Positions 24,379 to 32,301 of a stretch of 64,000 bases of DNA are shown here, one piece after another (the stretch's first letter is position 1; each line of letters starts with the position of its first letter). Source of the DNA: Candidatus Rhodoferax mariagerensis (lineage in GTDB: Bacteria > Pseudomonadota > Gammaproteobacteria > Burkholderiales > Burkholderiaceae_C); contig JADKAW010000039.1 in the NCBI GenBank assembly GCA_016719055.1, positions 1 through 64,000 of the forward strand. Reading direction: 5' to 3'. Made by a program: the position numbers and the translations under genes. Below the pieces are notes generated by a model. It was given only the letters and a program-made list of their open reading frames with translations, searched no databases and was not told where the DNA came from.

Positions 24379-24975
24379 TCACTGAACAATCAGGCTGGAA
24401 AACAGAACGCCCACGACCGGGTATTGAACAGCAGCTTTCTTTTTGACCTTTTTCTTGGGGGCCGTGGCGTCTGCAGCCGCGTGGTCGTCATCACCGCCAC
24501 CAAACGGGACTGATGCCTCACGCAAAATGTCGTCGATCAGTTTTTGCTTGCCTTCAGGCGACAACAACTCCACCGATGTGCGTTGCGACAGCAGCATCAG
24601 CACGCCACTGCGGATGGTCGGCATGTAGGCTTTCACCGAATCGGACGCTTTGGCGTCCAGAACTTCAAGGGTGATGCCCACCTGGGCGACCCTTTCACCG
24701 CCAGGATCTGCCAGGTTCACCACCATGTTGTCCATGGGCAGGTAAACCGGTGGTGTCTTGGCCGCGCCAGTGGCGGCCGGGGCGTGAGCTGCTGCAGGTT
24801 CACCCCCCTCTTCTTCGGCAGCTGCGGCCGCGGCCGCATTCTTTTTACTGATATACAAAAAAGCACCGCCGCCACCCAACACCAACAACAACACAACGCC
24901 AATGATGATAATTAGCATTTTTTTGCTTTTGGCAGGCGGTTTGGCAGCTTCAGCCTCTTCAGGTTTTGTAGCCAC
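24379..24975 (-). CDS. fliL: Flagellar basal body-associated protein FliL
   Basis: 198 residues: a short cytoplasmic segment rich in Lys and Glu, one transmembrane helix (about 20-42; MLIIIIGVVLLLVLGGGGAF), an Ala/Glu linker, and a periplasmic FliL domain (VNLADPGGERVAQVGITLEV). It associates with stators and supports torque generation. A 111-bp gap with no gene separates it from fliK and could hold an internal promoter, although no convincing site was found. Confidence 0.94.
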   Translation of the reverse strand: MATKPEEAEAAKPPAKSKKMLIIIIGVVLLLVLGGGGAFLYISKKNAAAAAAAEEEGGEPAAAHAPAATGAAKTPPVYLPMDNMVVNLADPGGERVAQVGITLEVLDAKASDSVKAYMPTIRSGVLMLLSQRTSVELLSPEGKQKLIDDILREASVPFGGGDDDHAAADATAPKKKVKKKAAVQYPVVGVLFSSLIVQ

Positions 24976-25086
24976 GGTTTTTCCTTTTGTACGTTAGGTT
25001 GCGTGCATTATTGAGCATTGGGCGCCAGCTAGCCTCTCAATCTGCCGCGAAAAAGCACAGTATCTGCGCTCTTTGCGAGTCTAACT

Positions 25087-26391
25087 TCAGACAAACAGGT
25101 CCAGCGACTGCCCCAGCGAGGTATTCAGGCCCCTGGACTGCTGCAACACCACTGCCGGGTCAGACGATGACTGCGGCGCTTGACGCGGTAACGGCTTTTG
25201 CTGCTGCGCATCACCTTGCGGGTTTCTGGCACCCGAGGAGCCCACAGACACACCGGCCAGTTGCAAACCCTCGCCCGAAAGCAGTTCGCGCAACTCGGCT
25301 GTTGCAGCCTCCAGCACCAGGCGCACTTCAGGCTGGTTGGTCCGAAAATCAATCTGCGCCTGATTCCCATCGAGGGAAATGCTGACCTCGACCGGTTCGC
25401 TGCCCAATCCGTCAAGCTTCAGCTCAGCATTTTGCACGCCGTGTGTCACCCAGTAACTCACGGTTTCAGCCACTGCGGTGTCGGGTACGGCAGCCGAGGC
25501 CGCTTCAATTTGATAGGGTGCATCGGCCCGCGCATTGACTTGGTTGCTGGCACCAAAGCCACCCGCCAAATCACCACCGAAACGTCCTGAACCTGGTTTG
25601 ACCCCAGCACGCTCCTGAGCGCGCAGCGACCCATCGACCAAACCAGCTAGTGCCACTGCGCCCGCGAGTTCAGGCGCTGCCAGCGTCTGTAGCGACACTG
25701 TCGGTAACCGGGTTTCCTTCAGGTCAGTCTGAGTCATGTTCAGCGACTGCGCCCGCGGCGCGCTTTTGGTCGGTTGCGGCAAATCTGTTGGCGCGGGCAA
25801 GGCTGCCCTGGCATACAGCTCTGACTCTCCCGCTTTTGCCAATACGTCATCTGTGTCGGCGTCCGTGCGACTGGCCAGGCTGGCAACTACAGGTTTTTTA
25901 GCCTGAAAGCTGCTCTGCCCATCAGGTGTCAAACCAGCCAGATCGGCAGTTTTGGCGTCAGCGGCAGGGGCCGTGGTTGGCGCGCCAGTTGCAGCGACCC
26001 AAGGCTTGGCGGGCGTGGCCAAGCCAGCCCCCGCCAAGGTGGCAAGTGCAGCTTGTTCGGCGATTTGGGTTCCGGATGGCGTGGCATTTGACGATAATCC
26101 AGTCGAGTTAGCTACAACATTTATAGTGTCTCGCGTATTATCAGTAAGGGCTAGAGGCACATTTTTATCGAAATCAAAGCTAACAGGAAAGGCTGGGCCG
26201 GCCTCCCCACTGAAAACATCAGCGGCAGTTATACCGTCCGATGGCGCCTCAGTGGCCGCCAGCATATCCAACAACATTGAGAACCCCGTCACAAGCGCGC
26301 CCTCAGACGCGTCTGGTTTACCTGCTTTTTTACGCTCGGCAGCCGCCACCGCTTTGTGGCTCTGGGTTGCGCCGCTTGATTCGACACTCAT
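25087..26391 (-). CDS. fliK: Flagellar hook-length control protein FliK
   Basis: 434 residues from the ATG at 26391, whose ATGA overlaps the fliJ stop. The long Ala/Pro/Thr-rich N-terminal part acts as the molecular ruler in other species. The C-terminal Flg_hook domain (VEVSISLDGNQAQIDF; LRELLSGEGLQLAGVSVGSS) switches export specificity from hook to filament. The ORF can be read much further upstream, but that stretch overlaps fliJ and is out-of-frame shadow. An inverted copy of the dispersed repeat (26107-26156) lies in the ruler region in frame. Confidence 0.92.
   Translation of the reverse strand: MSVESSGATQSHKAVAAAERKKAGKPDASEGALVTGFSMLLDMLAATEAPSDGITAADVFSGEAGPAFPVSFDFDKNVPLALTDNTRDTINVVANSTGLSSNATPSGTQIAEQAALATLAGAGLATPAKPWVAATGAPTTAPAADAKTADLAGLTPDGQSSFQAKKPVVASLASRTDADTDDVLAKAGESELYARAALPAPTDLPQPTKSAPRAQSLNMTQTDLKETRLPTVSLQTLAAPELAGAVALAGLVDGSLRAQERAGVKPGSGRFGGDLAGGFGASNQVNARADAPYQIEAASAAVPDTAVAETVSYWVTHGVQNAELKLDGLGSEPVEVSISLDGNQAQIDFRTNQPEVRLVLEAATAELRELLSGEGLQLAGVSVGSSGARNPQGDAQQQKPLPRQAPQSSSDPAVVLQQSRGLNTSLGQSLDLFV
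26107..26156 (-). repeat. Dispersed repeat embedded in fliK
   Basis: On the minus strand it reads CTCTAGCCCTTACTGATAAT, then ACGCGAGACACTATAAA and TGTTGTAGCTAA, matching the copy at 4713-4752 at both ends. It encodes part of the FliK ruler (around LALTDNTRDTINVVANS) with no frame disruption. Confidence 0.6.
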
Positions 26392-26852
26392 GCTTGATTC
26401 TCCGCTTGTAGTCTTAGCTGGCGCTGTATCTGCAGGGCTGCAAACTCGTCCATCTGTTTTTGATCCCGTTTCTGCTGCACTTTGGCCAGACCGGCCTGTC
26501 TGTGGGTCAACACCAGCTTCAAGCTGGCCAGCCGCAACTCGGTCTGTAACAGCACTTGCCTGGCAGCTTCGACCCGTTGCATGGCATTGCCCAGCGCACC
26601 ATCCTGCAAGGCAATGGCCTGGTTCAAGCGCTCCATGAACTGGTAGTGGTGGTGCAACAGCGCAGGTGTGGTGCTTTTTTGCGCGCCTTGAGTCCAGCGC
26701 TGGTCTGTTTCCTGGGCATATTGACGCAGCTGGTCCATTTGCTCTTGCGCAAAGGCGTGCGCCCGCCACATCGCCTGTAGCTGGGCCAGCGCCTGATCAC
26801 GTTTGACGCTTCCCAGTTCAATGGCCAGCGCAAGACTTTTAAAGGCGGACAT
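26388..26852 (-). CDS. fliJ: Flagellar export chaperone FliJ
   Basis: 154 residues, almost entirely helical coiled coil with many Gln, Arg and Leu (QALAQLQAMWRAHAFAQEQM), as in FliJ, which sits in the FliI ATPase ring and escorts chaperones to the export gate. It lies between fliI (15 bp upstream) and fliK (4-bp overlap), the standard order. Confidence 0.9.
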   Translation of the reverse strand: MSAFKSLALAIELGSVKRDQALAQLQAMWRAHAFAQEQMDQLRQYAQETDQRWTQGAQKSTTPALLHHHYQFMERLNQAIALQDGALGNAMQRVEAARQVLLQTELRLASLKLVLTHRQAGLAKVQQKRDQKQMDEFAALQIQRQLRLQAENQA

Positions 26853-26867
26853 GGCAGAACCTGATCC

Positions 26868-28286
26868 TTAATGCGCATGGCTGGGCACCGCCAGCGCTGC
26901 GCCCATGTTGCGAACACTGTTGGACAAGTTGGCAGGCTCAAACATGTCCTGCTGCAAGAACTGCATCATGGGCTCGTGCAGCTCAATGGCCTGGTCCAGA
27001 AACTTGTCGGTGCCACCAACATACGCCCCCAGTTGCACCAGGTCACGCCCTTTCTCGTAACGCGAGTACACCGCCCGAAAGTTTCGGGCCAGTTCAAAAT
27101 GCTCGCGTGACACCACGTTGTGCATCACCCGCGAGGCCGACTGCTCAATGTCAATAGCCGGGTAGTGTCCTGACTCGGCCAGTGCCCGCGACAGCACAAT
27201 GTGGCCGTCCAAAATGGCTCGCGCGGCATCAGCGATCGGGTCTTGCTGGTCGTCACCCTCAGACAACACGGTGTAAAAGGCGGTGATCGAGCCCACGCCA
27301 TTGAGCCCGTTGCCGCTGCGCTCAACCAGTTGCGGCAGCTTGGCAAAACACGAGGGAGGGTAGCCTTTGGTGGCCGGCGGCTCGCCAATGGCCAGCGCAA
27401 TTTCACGCTGCGCCATGGCATAGCGGGTGAGTGAATCCATCAACAACAGCACATGTTTGCCCTTGTCCCGAAAGCTCTCGGCAACGGCCGTGGCATAGGC
27501 AGCCCCCTGCATGCGCAGCAGCGGCGGTGCGTCGGCCGGTGCTGCCACCACCACCGAGCGGGCGCGCCCTTCGTCACCCAGAATATCTTCGATGAACTCT
27601 TTGACCTCACGACCGCGTTCACCAATCAGCCCGACCACAATCACATCCGCTTCGGTGTAGCGGGCCATCATGCCCAGCAGCACACTCTTGCCCACGCCAG
27701 AACCTGAAAAAAGCCCAATGCGCTGCCCTCGCCCGACCGTCAGCAGGGCGTTGATGGCGCGGATACCGGTGTCCATTGGCTGACGCACCGGTGCCCGGTC
27801 CATGGCATTGATCGGCTTACGGTCCATTGGCACCGAGGCCACATTCAGAATTGGCCCCTTGTAGTCCATCGGGGCACCGTGGGCATCCACCACCCGGCCC
27901 AACAAACCGTCACCCAGGGGCAGCCGTAACACGCCCTGACCAAAGGTGCGCTCCGCCTGGCGCCGATCACCCAGCCTTGGCACCGCCACATAGGCCGGTG
28001 CGGGCTCCACACTGGCACCACTTGAGAGACCATGCACATCACCCGCCGGCATCAAAAAAGCCCGATCATTGGAAAACCCAACCACCTCGGCCAACACCGG
28101 CGTTTGCGATTTCATGGTGACCCAGCATTGCGACCCCACCGGCACGCGTATGCCCACCGCTTCCAACACCAGGCCGGTCAAACGCGTCAGGGTGCCCCGC
28201 ACCGCGAGTGTGCTGCTGGTCTGCACCCGCTTTTGGGCGTCCGCCAAAAATGTCTGCCATTTGGGGACCAGTTCAGTGGTGCTCAC
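26868..28286 (-). CDS. fliI: Flagellum-specific ATPase FliI
   Basis: 472 residues of the F1-beta-like family. Walker A is GLFSGSGVGKSVLLG; a family signature is VVGLIGERGREVKEF; Walker B is VLLLMDSLTRYAMAQREIAL; PPATKGYPPS precedes the catalytic region. It energises unfolding and entry of export substrates. The start is a GTG at 28286 overlapping the end of fliH by 14 bp. Confidence 0.97.
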   Translation of the reverse strand: MSTTELVPKWQTFLADAQKRVQTSSTLAVRGTLTRLTGLVLEAVGIRVPVGSQCWVTMKSQTPVLAEVVGFSNDRAFLMPAGDVHGLSSGASVEPAPAYVAVPRLGDRRQAERTFGQGVLRLPLGDGLLGRVVDAHGAPMDYKGPILNVASVPMDRKPINAMDRAPVRQPMDTGIRAINALLTVGRGQRIGLFSGSGVGKSVLLGMMARYTEADVIVVGLIGERGREVKEFIEDILGDEGRARSVVVAAPADAPPLLRMQGAAYATAVAESFRDKGKHVLLLMDSLTRYAMAQREIALAIGEPPATKGYPPSCFAKLPQLVERSGNGLNGVGSITAFYTVLSEGDDQQDPIADAARAILDGHIVLSRALAESGHYPAIDIEQSASRVMHNVVSREHFELARNFRAVYSRYEKGRDLVQLGAYVGGTDKFLDQAIELHEPMMQFLQQDMFEPANLSNSVRNMGAALAVPSHAH

Positions 28287-28968
28287 CCGGTACCTCCCAG
28301 GCGCTACTCAGGCCCAAGCTGGCCACGGCACGCTGCCAGCGCCTTGGCAAGGTGCCGTCTACCACCATACCCGCAGACTCCACCAGGCAACCGCCTTGCT
28401 GCACACTGGCATCGGCACGCAGGCTCAGCGTCAAACCAGCCATATCGGCATGGATTTGCTCGCCCAGTGCTTCAATATCAGCCGGATTCATCTTGACCAC
28501 CGCTGCCTTGCAGTCGGCACCCAGCAGTTCAAGGGCTTCGCGCAGCACTGGCATGACCGCTTGCGCATCCACGCTCAGTTCATGGCGCAACACCTGGCGC
28601 GATAGCTCACATGCCAGCGCTAGCACCTCTTGGGCCATGGCTTGTTCTGCGTCCAGCAATTGGCTTTGGGTTGACGCAAAAAGCTCGGTCAAACGCTCGG
28701 CCGCCTGTTTAGCCTGGTTGTTCAAAAAAGCCTGCATTTGCGCATCCAGCGCAACTTTCGCCAGGGCGCGCCCCTCCGCCACACCAGCATCAAATCCGGA
28801 CTGATAACTCTGCTGGCGCTCTGTCTCAACTTGCGCCGCGTTCTGCTGCGCCTCACGCTCCTTTACCTCGGCTGCCAGCAGCTGGGCAGCGGTGTCAATG
28901 GCACCAAACTTCCATTGCTCAACCGCATGAATCTCTTCACCGGGAATAAAACGTGTGTAACTTCGCAT
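28273..28968 (-). CDS. fliH: Flagellar assembly protein FliH
   Basis: 231 residues. An N-terminal segment (MRSYTRFIPGEEIH), a Gln/Glu-rich coiled coil with the small-residue pattern typical of FliH (GFDAGVAEGRALAKVALDAQ), and a C-terminal FliI-binding domain (VLRHELSVDAQAVMPVLREA). It negatively regulates FliI and docks it to FliN. ATG at 28968 follows the fliG stop by 2 bp. Confidence 0.92.
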   Translation of the reverse strand: MRSYTRFIPGEEIHAVEQWKFGAIDTAAQLLAAEVKEREAQQNAAQVETERQQSYQSGFDAGVAEGRALAKVALDAQMQAFLNNQAKQAAERLTELFASTQSQLLDAEQAMAQEVLALACELSRQVLRHELSVDAQAVMPVLREALELLGADCKAAVVKMNPADIEALGEQIHADMAGLTLSLRADASVQQGGCLVESAGMVVDGTLPRRWQRAVASLGLSSAWEVPGEHH

Positions 28969-28970
28969 GA

Positions 28971-29969
28971 TCACACCATGGCGTCATCGGCACCACCACC
29001 GATCACGATGGTGCCCTCGTCGGCCAGACGCCGCACAGTCTTCAAAATTTCTTTTTGCTGCGCCTCGACCTCAGACAGGCGCATCGGCCCGCGAGACTCC
29101 AGGTCTTCACGCAGCGACTCGGCCGCACGGGTTGACATGTTCGACAGAAACTTCTCTTTGAGGTCGGGGTTGGCCCCCTTGAGCGCCACGATCAACACGT
29201 CGGACGACACTTCCTTAAGCACGGTCTGGATCGACTTGTCATCCAGCTTGATCACGTCGTCAAAGACAAACATCTTGTCCATGATCTTTTGTGCCAGATC
29301 GGGGTCATGATTGCGGATCGACTCAATCACTGTGCCTTCGATGGCAGTGCCCATCAGGTTGATCATCTCGGCTGCAGTCTTGATGCCACCCAGCGACGAC
29401 TTGCGCATCTTGTCGCCACCGGCCAACACCTTGAACAGCACTTCGTTGAGGTCCTTGAGCGCCGAGGGCTGGATACCTTCCATGGTGGCTACCCGCAACA
29501 TGACCTCATTACGCTGGCGTTCATTGAAAAACTTCAGAATATCAGCCGCCTGGTCAAAGTCCAGGTGCACCAAAATGGCAGCCACAATTTGCGGGTGCTC
29601 ATTGCGCAGCAGCTCAGCCACGCTGGAAGGCTCCATCCACTTCAGGCTCTCAATGCCCGACACATCGCCCCCCTGCAAAATCCGGTCAATCAGCAAGGCC
29701 GCCTTGTCATCACCCAGCGCGAGCTTGAGCACCGAGCGCACATAGTCGCCAGAATTCGACACCAGCAGACTTTGCGCCGCTGCGATACCGGTGAACTTGT
29801 CCACCACCTCATTGACTCGCTCACGGGTAATGGTCTTGATTTTGGCAATTGCCTCACCCAGTTTTTGCACCTCTTTGGGCGATAAGTGCTTGAACACTTC
29901 AGATGCCTCGGCTTCACCCAGAGACATCATCAGAACGGCAGCGTCTTCCAGTCCATCAGATTGCGGCAT
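28971..29969 (-). CDS. fliG: Flagellar motor switch protein FliG
   Basis: 332 residues in three armadillo-like domains. The middle region has EHPQIVAAILVHLDFDQAAD; the C-terminal torque helix carries the charged residues that contact MotA (VLIVALKGANPDLKEKFLSN, MSTRAAESLREDLESRGPMR). It connects the MS ring (FliF) to the C ring. It is 47 bp downstream of fliF. Confidence 0.97.
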   Translation of the reverse strand: MPQSDGLEDAAVLMMSLGEAEASEVFKHLSPKEVQKLGEAIAKIKTITRERVNEVVDKFTGIAAAQSLLVSNSGDYVRSVLKLALGDDKAALLIDRILQGGDVSGIESLKWMEPSSVAELLRNEHPQIVAAILVHLDFDQAADILKFFNERQRNEVMLRVATMEGIQPSALKDLNEVLFKVLAGGDKMRKSSLGGIKTAAEMINLMGTAIEGTVIESIRNHDPDLAQKIMDKMFVFDDVIKLDDKSIQTVLKEVSSDVLIVALKGANPDLKEKFLSNMSTRAAESLREDLESRGPMRLSEVEAQQKEILKTVRRLADEGTIVIGGGADDAMV

Positions 29970-30016
29970 GATTAATTTTCCCGTTCAATGCCTGGCCACA
30001 CATCGGCACCACCGCC

Positions 30017-31705
30017 TTACGCGGGTGCCTCGCCGTTGATCCAGGTTTTGACGATATTAGCAACTGCTGCCGGGTTGTCACGGGTTAATTTGCGGGCCTC
30101 TTCCAATGAAATGTCACTGGCGCTCATTTCTGCAGGCTGGTTGCCGGCTGACGATGGCCCGGTCAGCAGCGGTCGGTCTGGCTCATCAGACTCGATCGCA
30201 TCAAGCGTGCCCGAGGCTGTTGGCTCATGTACGGCCACCGGCTGCGCCATCACCTTCAGGGCAGGGCGCACAGCGCCCATCAGCACCAGTGCACCAAACA
30301 GCAGAGTGCCCAACGGCCAGGCAAAGCTGCGTGCCAAGTCCAGCACCTCGGGCTTTTGCCACAACGGCAGTTCCACCTGGGTCGGCTTTTCAACTGTAAA
30401 CGGTGCCGTGACCACATTCACAGAGTCGCCACGGTCTTTGCTAAAGCCAATGGTTTCGCGCACCAGGGCGGTCATTTTTTCCAGTTGTGCGTCGCTCATG
30501 GCGGCGGTGGTGGTCTTGCCCTTGGCGTCGGTGGTGGTCTGATGGTTAAACACCACCGCTGCGCTGATGCGCTTGATCATGCCGGTGCTACCGCGCACCA
30601 CGCGCACGGTCTTGTCGACTTCGTAGTTGATGATCGATTCGCGCCGACCATTGCCGGCACCCGAGACGGCCCCGGCCGCAGCCAATGCCTGTGAGGCACC
30701 GTTTACCGGCGCGGTTGTCGGACCCGGTGGCTGGTTGGTGGTAGCCCCTGGCACACCAGTGGGCGGGGTTGTGCTCGCGCCAGCGCCGCTTTCCAACAAC
30801 TGCTGGCTGCGAATGGCAGTGGCATCGGGCGTCTGGTTGGGCTTGAACAGTTCTGATGTGGACTCCGTCTGCGAAAAGTCCAGCTCGGCAGTGACTTGGG
30901 CTCGCACATTTTGCCGACCCACCACCGGCTCAAGAATGTCCAGAATGCGGCTGCTGTAGAGCTGCTCAATCTGTTGTACATGTTGCAACTGCTGGGCATC
31001 GCCGCCCAAGCCGCCATTGCCTTCGGGCGGAGTTGACAGCAGTTTGCCCGAATCGTCCAGCACACTGACTGCCTTGGGGTCCATCTCGGGCACGCTGGAC
31101 GACACCAGGTGAATGATGCCCGCCAGTTGGCCACGGTCAAGCGAGCGGCCAGCGTTCAGGCTTACCAGCACCGAAGCCGACGGTTTTTGCTGATCCCTGA
31201 AAAAGCCATTTTGATTGGGCAATGCCAAGTGCACACGCGCGCTTTGCACGGACGACAAGGCCTGTATCGAGCGGGTCAGTTCGCCTTCCAGACCGCGCTG
31301 AAAGGTCAGCCTTTCCTGAAACTGCGTCATACCAAACCGGTTGGCGGTGTCCATCAGTTCATAACCCGTGACCGACCCCTTGGGCAACCCTTGCGAAGCC
31401 AGCTTGAGCCGGGTGTCATAGACCATATTGGCTGGCACCAGAATGGCACCGCCGCCTGAAGCATATTGATAAGGCACATTCATTTGCGACAACTGCGCCA
31501 CAATGGCACCGCCATCCTTGTCAGGCAGATTGGCATATAACACCCGCCATTCAGCCTGGCGCCCCATGATCAGCCCAATAATGCCGATGGCAAGGAACAG
31601 GATGACACCCACGCCCAGACGCATCTTCTGGGCCCGGTCCAGCCCAGCCATGCGCTGGCCAAAGGTAGGATTGACAGGAATAGGAATAGCAGTGGCGGCG
31701 GACAT
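30017..31705 (-). CDS. fliF: Flagellar MS-ring protein FliF
   Basis: 562 residues. The first transmembrane helix is at about 30-50 (GVGVILFLAIGIIGLIMGRQ). Ring-building domains follow (VLYANLPDKDGGAIVAQLSQ and the YscJ-type region QVTAELDFSQTEST), then a Pro/Ala/Gly-rich insert, a second transmembrane helix near 440-465, and a C-terminal FliG-binding tail. ATG at 31705 is chosen; 11 in-frame codons upstream have no family similarity. It is the first gene of the minus-strand fli operon, divergent from fliE across a strong inverted repeat. Confidence 0.95.
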   Translation of the reverse strand: MSAATAIPIPVNPTFGQRMAGLDRAQKMRLGVGVILFLAIGIIGLIMGRQAEWRVLYANLPDKDGGAIVAQLSQMNVPYQYASGGGAILVPANMVYDTRLKLASQGLPKGSVTGYELMDTANRFGMTQFQERLTFQRGLEGELTRSIQALSSVQSARVHLALPNQNGFFRDQQKPSASVLVSLNAGRSLDRGQLAGIIHLVSSSVPEMDPKAVSVLDDSGKLLSTPPEGNGGLGGDAQQLQHVQQIEQLYSSRILDILEPVVGRQNVRAQVTAELDFSQTESTSELFKPNQTPDATAIRSQQLLESGAGASTTPPTGVPGATTNQPPGPTTAPVNGASQALAAAGAVSGAGNGRRESIINYEVDKTVRVVRGSTGMIKRISAAVVFNHQTTTDAKGKTTTAAMSDAQLEKMTALVRETIGFSKDRGDSVNVVTAPFTVEKPTQVELPLWQKPEVLDLARSFAWPLGTLLFGALVLMGAVRPALKVMAQPVAVHEPTASGTLDAIESDEPDRPLLTGPSSAGNQPAEMSASDISLEEARKLTRDNPAAVANIVKTWINGEAPA

Positions 31706-31771
31706 TTGGGTCTTCCATGGCAAAAGTGCGTCATGCACCTTGAATTCAGATGATTATTTGACCCAGGCCTG

Positions 31772-31825
31772 AAAACATTAGTTTGAAAAGACCAGCTTTT
31801 ACCGGCTACTTCAAATTAATGTTTT
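31772..31825. promoter_or_regulatory. 16-bp inverted repeat in the fliF/fliE promoter region
   Basis: Left arm AAAACATTAGTTTGAA (31772-31787) and right arm TTCAAATTAATGTTTT (31810-31825) are reverse complements at 15 of 16 positions, separated by 22 bp. The element lies between the divergent starts of fliF (31705) and fliE (31878). Symmetry and spacing fit a two-half-site operator for a dimeric or multimeric activator; FlhDC, the class II master regulator in many betaproteobacteria, binds paired inverted half-sites at such divergent flagellar promoters. Assignment to FlhDC is inference. Confidence 0.6.
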
Positions 31826-31877
31826 GCAAGCTGCGTTGCTAGCATCCGTCTATCCCATTGTTTGGGCGATCAACATC

Positions 31878-32198
31878 ATGAACCTCAGACTTAATCCCAC
31901 CAGCATGCCGATTGCGGTCCGCCCCGACCTTGCCTCAGGCGCTACCTCTGGAAAGGTGGCAGGCGGTGCCGAGTCCGGCGGATTTTCAGGTGCCCTGAAA
32001 AACGCGCTGTCATCCGTGAGTGCCGCGCAAAACGACGCTGCCAAGCTGCAGCGCGAGGTGCAACTGGAAAACCCCAAAGTCAGCCTGGAAGAAACCATGG
32101 TGGCGATTCAGAAGGCGCAAATTGGCTTTCAGGCGACGTTGCATGTGAGAAACCGGATGGTTCAGGCTTACACTGATATTATGAATATGCAGGTTTAG
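31878..32198 (+). CDS. fliE: Flagellar hook-basal body complex protein FliE
   Basis: 106 residues from the ATG at 31878 (MNLRLNPTSMPIAV). The conserved C-terminal half reads LEETMVAIQKAQIGFQATLH and ends with VQAYTDIMNMQV, typical of FliE, which joins the MS ring to the rod. Upstream in-frame codons from a TTG at 31824 would enter the inverted repeat and are not conserved. It is transcribed alone, away from fliF, and is the last flagellar gene before the glycosylation island. Confidence 0.95.
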   Translation: MNLRLNPTSMPIAVRPDLASGATSGKVAGGAESGGFSGALKNALSSVSAAQNDAAKLQREVQLENPKVSLEETMVAIQKAQIGFQATLHVRNRMVQAYTDIMNMQV

Positions 32199-32301
32199 TA
32201 GTTTTCGACATTTATCGCCAACGGCTGATAGTTTTTAAAAAATATTTAAAAAACTGCATTCATTTGCAAAGCAAATTCAAAACGTATGATCTCAGGTTCA
32301 A

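Noticed and set aside
26392..26769. Longer FliK reading frame starting at 26769
   Set aside because: The extension overlaps fliJ completely and has a shadow-like composition; the ATG overlapping the fliJ stop is the normal start.
31803..31826. Sigma-54 promoter before fliE
   Set aside because: A GC...GC pair resembling -24/-12 elements is present near 31824-31838, but the spacing is off by one and the flanking bases do not match.
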